NCBI GenBank assembly: GCA_022376515.1
Contig: WTXI01000446.1
Span: forward strand, 1 to 24,984
Source: Lactifluus volemus
Lineage: Eukaryota > Basidiomycota > Agaricomycetes > Russulales > Russulaceae
Length of the DNA stretch: 24,984 nucleotides
Direction of reading: 5' to 3'
Numbering within the stretch: position 1 is the stretch's first letter; the number at the start of each line of letters is the position of its first letter. Below the pieces are notes generated by a model that ran no database searches, was not told the DNA's origin, and saw only the letters and a program-made list of their open reading frames with translations. The position numbers and the translations under genes are program-made. Positions 19,019-24,984 of the stretch are shown in pieces.

Positions 19019-20832
19019 CACCCATTGTGAGACACCACTGGTCGACGGAACCCTCCTCTCCCCCATTATTCTGTAGCCTCTACTTCCCGTATGCCGTCTG
19101 CTCTGATACTAGATCGTACTCAATCTTCGGACGGACCCACCATTTGATCGGCCACTCAGCTATCGTACCAGTTAAATGGGCTCCGTGTGGCAAAGAGGTT
19201 GGCATTTGGCATTCAATTCATCTTGTTATGACAATCCTAGTGTTCTTTGGGCATGTCAGTTAATCGATCATTCTAGATATTTGACATTTTATGTACACAA
19301 TTGTATTGTAAAGCTAACTAGATATATTCCTGATATTAACTCTGCCAAGCTACAGGTACATCACAGTACCTGAACTCGTTTCTCAATATGAGCCAAACTC
19401 TGATTCGACATGATTCAGCGTGGCAGAGTCAAATTTCGTCCCCACATAAAAAGACTCGGAAACAGGTGGAAATGAGCAAGATATTTGGCATGGCCAAAAG
19501 GTAGACAAACTAGTAGGTCGGTCCGCTTTGAAAGCGGTTTCAATCTTCAGTACCGATCAAAACAAGCCTGGGCTGGGACTCACGCGCTCCGGTTCTACCA
19601 GAGTTGGCATTACTGAACCTTTTCTTGATGCATCGCATGTTACTTCTTGTCGCAAACGGATATGCGTAGATCCCAATATGCGAGGCGAGTAGGCCCGTTA
19701 CTATTACATAGTAGAACCGGCCCGAGTAAGCCAGAGTAGGTTAGTCTGGGTATAGATGGAGAGCTGTATCGCAAGTCGTGCACATGGGTGTGCTGTAACG
19801 TCATGCTGTCGCTCCAGATGTTTGGCTTTCAGTTGCAACCTTGATTAGTTAAAGCGAATCCTGACAGCTGACCGCTTGACCACGTAGTACCTTAGGCTTT
19901 ATCCTACGTGGTACAAAGTATTGACAGGCATGAAGTACACCTACTAGCCGAAAATGGGGAACAGCCAGGGGGTCGGTTGAGTGTTGAAACGCGAATCCCA
20001 AGGATAGAATTAATTAATGCAGTCGGTTCATGTCAACATTTGCATTTGATAGCTACAATACAGTATTGCTTCGCTTGAGTAGAGACATTTTCGTTGATGT
20101 GTGTGCGGGCCAGGAACGTCAAAGAGAAACCAAACTCGGCGGAGTTCCAACGCTATCCGTGATGAGACTAGCCGAGGTGCTCTGTAATCAAAGGAAAGCC
20201 AGGGAAGGGAACTGACCTGGCGAGGTGCAAGTTGAGCGCAAGGAAGAGAGCTGGATGCACTGTCAGGGGCTTGACTCCTTGTCTGGGAAAGGCCAGCAGT
20301 AAGTGAGGGAAGACTCAACCCTGTGAGAAAAAAACGGCACTGGGGTGCAAGGCGGGGGAGGACTGCTGTAACCAGGAGTCCAATTAGACTTAGAGTTTTA
20401 CTAAAACCGCCACATCGGCTTCATGCCTGCACTTGCCGTCATTAGGGACGTGTTTCAGTCAGACTGCTCTAAACTTCTTCCAGAGACCAGACAATTCACT
20501 TGACTTATCGCAGTGACATAGCGCTGTGAGACGCCTGCCAGTACCACGCCCACGCTACGGTCTTCATCGACGTCGCGACGGGTATGTGGGAACAGATGTC
20601 GGGTGTCCTTGATAGCTCATTTTGTGTTTTGCAACCAGCTGAGAACGCCAGTAAGTGGCGTGGAAGCCCGACTGGCCTGAAGGAGCATGGATGTGGATCA
20701 AACAACTGAAACTCCTTGGAAGTAACCTTAGTTACTATCTGCTACGTGACTCGAACCAAATACAAGTCCTGTCTGCGAACTTTGTGTCTGCAACTACTTC
20801 TGTGACAATCCTCTGGCTGGGCTCAGCAACAG
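19019..20832. other. 1.8-kb gene-free region, AT-leaning
   Basis: This is the largest non-coding interval. It contains the 3'UTR of MFAP1 at its left and the promoter of the FAD gene at its right. Visible structure is limited to small dyads: CCGCTTT-G-AAAGCGG (19523-19537) and ACCACGTAG...CTACGTGGT (19879-19887/19904-19912). I checked both strands for multi-exon coding signals, tRNA cloverleaf-like order and transposase motifs and saw none that hold up. Confidence 0.5.
19879..19912. repeat. 9-bp inverted repeat with CACGT core
   Basis: The arms ACCACGTAG and CTACGTGGT are perfect complements separated by 16 bases. Each arm carries a CACGT/ACGTG core like those bound by bHLH or bZIP factors. 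It sits in the gene-free region about 0.9 kb upstream of the FAD protein gene. Confidence 0.55.
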
Positions 20833-22780
20833 ATGCAGTCGAAACTGGGTGAAGTTGTCTCTCCCAGCCCTTCACCACGACGCGTCAAAGTTGCTGTGGT
20901 CGGTAGCGGCCTCGCAGCCTCCACGGCGGCATATTTATTGTCTACTGCGCATCGGCGGATCGACGTTCAGCACAAAGATGGCGCGGTAGAATATGAGGTT
21001 CATGTCTTCGAAAAGGTGGTGTGTCCAGGGGGGACATCCGGTCTCTTTTTTTTTATTTAAGTCACCGCGTCAACTCCGAGTCCCTCTATTTGCACGTTCT
21101 TACTATGTGTGTGATTAGGCAGAGGCGCTAGGAATGGACTCACACTCGGTATCGTTGACGCTACCGGGCGAAGTGGGAGAATGGCGCGTAGACGTGCCAA
21201 TGCGTTCATTTCAGGGAGGCAAGTAGCATGTTGACCCGTTCATGTTGCACATTCTGAGCGAGACGCTGGCAGGTTACTATCCTCAGCTTATCGCGCTCTA
21301 CAAGCACCTGGGCGTCTCATTCCGGCGCTCAAATTTCTCGTACTCTTTTTCTTTCGTTGGCGCTATCCCCCTCGGCGTGCAGGACACTCCAAGAAGGATA
21401 TCGGACGCCGTGCTCGACTGGCGCTTCACCCAACCCTGATCTATAATGGCGCTTCTGGCCGTGCGGGGATAAGTATCCCGTCAGCGCAGAAAGAAGTGTA
21501 CACGACACTCCCACAGAGTACCCTAGGACAGGCCTGTGCACGGCTCGCATTCTTCTTTACCTTCGTTCTATCTATGACAAGTCTCTCGCTTATTTTTGTC
21601 CGGCTGCAACTTCTTGCTTCCCCGTGGCTGCGTGGGAAATGTGCTGAGAAGCAGACGTGGGCACAGTGGACGGAAAGCAATACGCCTAGTGGACCAATCG
21701 CGAGGATGACAGGATTAGACGTACAATGGCGTACATTCATACGAGACGTGTGCGTGCCACTCTTCTCCGCCGTTTGCACAGCTCCGAGGAACGACGTGGA
21801 GAATCATCCAGCCGAGGAATTTCTCGGTTTGTGCTTCCATTCCATCATGAAACTTTAAAAAAATAATTTCCCAATAACCCGGCGACCTAGATTTTATTTG
21901 GCGCACATTTATGACGCACCATTACGTTGTTTCACACGGCGTCCGTGATGTCGTCGCGCGGCTATCGAGCCATATTCCGGCCTCACAGATCCATCTCGGT
22001 GCCCCCATCACGGCCCTCCTGCCAGACTACAACCACCGGGGACGCGTCACTATAGCCTGCGGCGCTGGCGAGGGTTTAACATTGCACGCCGGCTTCCAGC
22101 ACGTTATCTTGGCCACACAAGCGAATCATGCTACCTCTCTCGTCGGCGCGTACGCACGGGCTTTAAACGAGCAGGGAGCTTTTGTCACCGCGGAATGTGC
22201 GGCTCGGCTTAGCGCGTGCCTCTCCGAATTCGAGTATCGTCAGACAGTCGTGGTCAACCACACCGATGACAGCCTACTCCCCACTGACCACCGGGACCGG
22301 CGGGACCTCAACCTGGTGATATTCTCTCCGCCGCTGACCCGTGCCAAAGGGAAACTTGCGAGTGCGGTGCGGACCGAGTTGTTACTCCCACCGACGTACG
22401 CTATGACCACACAGATGCTTCCCCGTCCCACAGGCCGGGCACTGGGAAGGGCGATTCTGCAAACCACAAATCCGACTGTCGCTCCTCATCCAAGGAGCGT
22501 GCTCTCTGTGGCTCGTCTGGAACGAGCATTGTTGACACACGCAGGCAAAACTGCTGTTCGGTCCTTGTGTGCCGACGAAGAAGATGCGACAGGTGTCGGC
22601 GCGCTGCAAGGAGCAGCTAGGCGGGAGCTTGGTGACAAAACTGCAGGGCTATGGGCTATAGGCTCCTACGCTCACCGCGGAATCCCGTTATTGGAAGGGT
22701 GTGTAGCAAGTGCCAGGGAGATTGTTGAGCGCGGAATTCTGAAATGCGAAGGCACAAGTGTACATGGCTCGGTATGGTAG
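20833..22780 (+). CDS. FAD/NAD(P)-binding amine-oxidase-like flavoprotein
   Basis: Exons 20833..21015, 21119..21218, 21273..21826, 21891..22780 (about 575 aa if one missing base is allowed). The N-terminus carries the dinucleotide-binding fold VKVAVVGSGLAASTAAYLL, then VHVFEK at the end of strand 2. Further blocks: ALGMDSHSVSL, MRSFQGGYYPQLIALYKHLG, TLIYNGASGRAGISIPSA, a hydrophobic segment FFFTFVLSMTSLSLIFV that may be membrane-associated, CVPLFSAVCTAP, EEFLDFIWRTFMTHHYVVSH, GVRDVVARL, and the C-terminal FAD-contact block LWAIGSYAHRGIPLLEGCV. The order matches fungal amine-oxidase/phytoene-desaturase-like flavoproteins; the substrate is unknown. Intron 2 (21219..21272) appears to use a GCAAGT donor. 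In exon 3 the frame changes between 21335 and 21437, where a CCCCC run (21366-21370) with one extra C would restore it. If the break is real, the protein ends at 21439 and the gene is a pseudogene. Confidence 0.8.
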
Positions 22781-22874
22781 CGATAGCTACCTTCTCTCCA
22801 GCATGTATTTGTCATGAGGCTGGACCTGTGTGTAATCTACCCTCTAACTATATACAAGGCGTAGGGTTGAAGCG
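22781..22874. other. Short convergent spacer
   Basis: Only 94 bp separate the stop codon of the FAD protein gene (plus) from that of UMP1 (minus), so the 3'UTRs of the two transcripts probably overlap. No other feature is visible. Confidence 0.6.
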
Positions 22875-23515
22875 TCACATGCGGAGCTTCCGCTCCATAT
22901 CTGCATGAACATCCATGGATGGGCCAGCTTCGAAGTCTAAAAATTAGCGGAAAATAAGCCCTCAGGGAAAGACGCGTTCGATCAAATGCCTACTGAAGAA
23001 GTCAGTGACATCAAGAGTTTCGTCACGTCCTTCGAGGATATCAAGGTGGATGTTGGATTGGGGCATGGCTGGCACATGCGGGTTCTGTACAGCGAATATC
23101 GATGAATTTGTGATCGCGCTATAATAAGCAGTTCAAGGACTGACATAGGATACAATTTTACGCTCCATAAGCTGGCGCATCGGTGCATGCAAACCGTAGA
23201 TGTTACGATGCATGGTCAGCTTAAGGTTCCTCTGTGTTTCGTCCCACTGCGGTGGCACGATCCTGGCTTAGCAAAATGGTGGTGTACGATGAATATAACG
23301 CACTTTCTCAAGCCGGGCTTGTAGATGATTCTCTGATTTAATCTCATCGGCGAGACTGCGTGGGCCATACTTGAGGGTGTCATGGAGGCCAAGAGAGTTG
23401 GCTGTGTCAGAGATGGATGCTTTCGGAGATGGGTTTGCAGGAACGAGACGAAGTGAACTCTCCTGATATATTCAATTAGCAACGAGAGTCAATTAGTTGA
23501 TGGTGTACAAACCAT
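22875..23515 (-). CDS. UMP1: Proteasome maturation factor UMP1
   Basis: Five exons: 23515..23513 (ATG only), 23462..23304, 23246..23145, 23084..22994, 22936..22875; 138 aa, all phases agree, length as in other UMP1/POMP proteins. UMP1 is a short-lived chaperone that brings two half-proteasomes together and is then the first substrate of the finished 20S particle. Seen motifs: SSLRLVPA at the N-terminus, ISDTANSLGLHDTLKYGPRS, WDETQRNLKLTMHRNIYGLH, APMRQLMERKIVSY, MPQSNIHLDILEGRDETLDV, DFF and the closing MDVHADMERKLRM. Introns are 50, 57, 60 and 57 bp. Read without the last splice the frame would stop at 22962 with an unrelated tail (SRHLIERVFP); the spliced version restores the conserved end, so that intron (22937..22993) is well supported. 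No single long open frame reveals this gene. Confidence 0.94.
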
Positions 23516-23656
23516 GATCAAGTGAGTGAGTAAGTGTATGCACGGACGCGCGTCGGTTAGTATGTGTGGAGGTTACGGGAGATGCCGAAAAGAGTCCGCT
23601 GTACGAGTACGACACAAGGTGCGACGACGACCGCTACATACGGTACAGTAGTGGCG
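23516..23656. promoter_or_regulatory. Divergent promoter between UMP1 and the SPRY gene
   Basis: UMP1 starts at 23515 on the minus strand and the SPRY gene starts at 23582 or 23657 on the plus strand, leaving 66 or 141 bp. UMP1 is a proteasome assembly gene and the SPRY gene is likely a ubiquitin-ligase subunit, so a shared promoter would couple two protein-degradation functions. I do not see a clear proteasome-element motif. Confidence 0.45.
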
Positions 23657-24984
23657 ATGGCGGCCAGGTCAACTCCATCTAATCGCTCTTCGAGTCTCTC
23701 CATGCCACTACCTTCACTCGAGGATATAATGTCTTCGGTCTCCTCTACTTCTCTTCGTACCGTACCACACACCAATTCACGATCGCGTCAGCTATCTGGC
23801 TCTTTTCCCTCTGGCTCAGCACCCTCGCGCTCACCAACATTCCCCCGCATCATCCGTGCTAATGCTAGCACTGCTTCCGGAAGCCGCAGTCCGCCAGCAC
23901 CGTCCAGCGCACCGAGGGCGGATATCGCGTGCAGTCCACCTCTTTCAACTTCTCCAACACGCCCTCGGCGTATCGGAGGGGTCCATTGGACCTTCGCCCA
24001 CCCACTCTCCACCATCGAGGCACTCGCCCTCATGCTACGCTCTCTTCTCCCCACTTGGCCCTTCACCAACCTCCTCCGCCCTTCCCGCGCCCAGCGTATC
24101 TCGAGCTCTCTTCCCTTCGTCATCTTCTCCAGACGGAGCTCCCACCGAATCTTCCTCCCTCGCGTTACACTCAGTCCACCATATACCCCTCTCTCCCCCG
24201 TCATCAACACACATCAATCACTCCTGCCCTCATCGATGACAGCGATGCAGAACGTGCTACTGCCAGTCCACCACCTGGTCTTCCACCTTCACCCCCGGCC
24301 TCTTCCAGCGCGAGGCCTCCCAGTGAAGCTGTCACCTTGGTTGGAAGTAGTCCTGTATTTAGACTGCCCACCCGCTGGAGCGAACAAGATCGTCATTCGT
24401 ATTTGAGCGTCACCGCAGACGGAAGGGAACTCACCTATAACGGTTCGTTTCCATTCTTTTTGGTCCATCTCATCTCATCTTGTCCTATCAGGAGGGGGAG
24501 CCTTCCAGAGTATGTGTGTTCAACGTTTCTTCTCGTGCAACCCCCCTGACACTCTCTAGATGGTGGTTCTACCAACAACGCTGGCATGGTTCGCACGAAC
24601 TATCCCATACCTCCGGCATGTGGCATCTATTACTACGAAATCGAAATTACGAGTAAAGCGCAGAAAGCGTGAGCCCTTTTCTCTTTCTCATTATATGATA
24701 CCTCATATCAATGACCCATCCAGTCACATAAGTGTTGGGTGTGCATAGGTCTCTTGGTTACGCAATGTCACGGCTAATTTCATGTTTCGAGGTTCGCTGC
24801 CGGGGACACTCGTCTTGATAAACTTCCTGGGTGGGAAAAAAATTCTTGGGGCTACCATGGCGATGACGGTTACACTTTCTCTGCTGAGAAGGCAGGGACC
24901 ACCTATGGACCCACGTTTGGCGGTATTTATGCTATCCTCATTCCCTCCGCGAATTCGGGTCTGATACACTTAAAGGTGGGGATA
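23582..24984 (+). CDS. SPRY-domain protein, RanBPM/Gid1(Vid30)-like, N-terminal part (partial)
   Basis: Exons: 23582 (or 23657)..24442, 24492..24509, 24560..24668, 24724..24738, 24792..24922, 24976..>24984. The N-terminal ~260 residues are Ser/Pro-rich. The SPRY/B30.2 domain then follows: TRWSEQDRHSYLSVTADGRE, MVRTNYPIPPACGIYYYEIE, ITSKAQKAHISVGF, RLDKLPGWEKNSWGYHGDDG and YTFSAEKAGTTYGPTFG. In fungi this SPRY form is found in the GID/CTLH E3 ligase scaffold (with LisH, CTLH and CRA domains further on), which lies beyond the window edge, so the assignment is partly inference. Alternatives are Ear1/Ssh4-type SPRY proteins, but those carry a transmembrane segment that I do not see. Two internal exons are tiny (18 and 15 nt). 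In the first exon the frame changes between about 23868 and 24000; one added base restores it. Two start codons are possible. Confidence 0.78.

Noticed and set aside
20028..20318. 96-codon minus-strand frame in the gene-free region
   Set aside because: There is no conserved motif, no flanking exon and no promoter or splice support.
22962..22993. UMP1 ending at the first in-frame stop with tail SRHLIERVFP
   Set aside because: Splicing out 22937..22993 restores the conserved family C-terminus in phase, so this segment is intron.
23788..24210. 140-codon Arg/Glu/Gly-rich minus-strand frame
   Set aside because: It is opposite the Ser/Pro-rich first exon of the SPRY gene; the composition is what antisense of such sequence gives.
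1..24984. tRNA, rRNA, snRNA, CRISPR arrays, transposon ends, toxin or defence clusters
   Set aside because: I looked on both strands and found no sequence that supports any of them.

Overview
This window is nuclear DNA of a filamentous basidiomycete, most likely an Agaricomycete. Genes are packed tightly on both strands. They are split by many short introns (about 45-75 bp, rarely about 100) with GTNNGY donors, CTRAY-like branch sites and YAG acceptors, and several proteins look closest to mushroom-type orthologues known from general knowledge. I see no bacterial operons, rRNA, tRNA, CRISPR array or intact transposon. All gene models below were assembled by hand from splice sites and reading frame; no alignment was run.

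Layout from left to right. (1) Minus strand, <1..~1600: N-terminal part of a large regulatory protein, probably a Pumilio-type RNA-binding protein, cut by the window edge. (2) Minus, 2648..6099: UVRAG/Vps38-Atg14-like subunit of the Vps34 PI3-kinase complex. (3) Plus, 6172..7662: protein of unknown function with an acidic C-terminal half, head-to-head with (2). (4) Minus, 8567..9712: intronless, short cullin-repeat protein. (5) Minus, 10021..12725: 824-aa BTB/POZ protein. (6) Plus, 12803..13694: TRAPP subunit Trs31/TRAPPC5, head-to-head with (5). (7) Plus, 13868..14952: class 1 dihydroorotate dehydrogenase. (8) Minus, 15474..16785: HMG-box transcription factor. (9) Plus, 17160..19018: MFAP1-type spliceosome protein with a CCHC knuckle. 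(10) Plus, 20833..22780: FAD/NAD(P)-binding amine-oxidase-like protein. (11) Minus, 22875..23515: proteasome maturation factor UMP1 in five small exons. (12) Plus, ~23582..>24984: SPRY-domain RanBPM/Gid1-like protein, cut by the right edge.

Most of the content is housekeeping (vesicle tethering, autophagy/endosomal PI3K, pyrimidine synthesis, splicing, proteasome assembly, probable GID-type ubiquitin ligase). I found no dedicated multi-gene accessory system, and the genes do not form an obvious shared pathway. The unusual points are structural: coding microexons of 7, 15 and 18 nt, a start codon alone on its coding exon (UMP1), a probable GC-AG intron, very short divergent promoters, a shortened cullin paralogue without the cullin-homology/neddylation half, and five genes in which a conserved reading frame is broken by a net single base. 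The last pattern suggests uncorrected assembly indels at least as much as biology.
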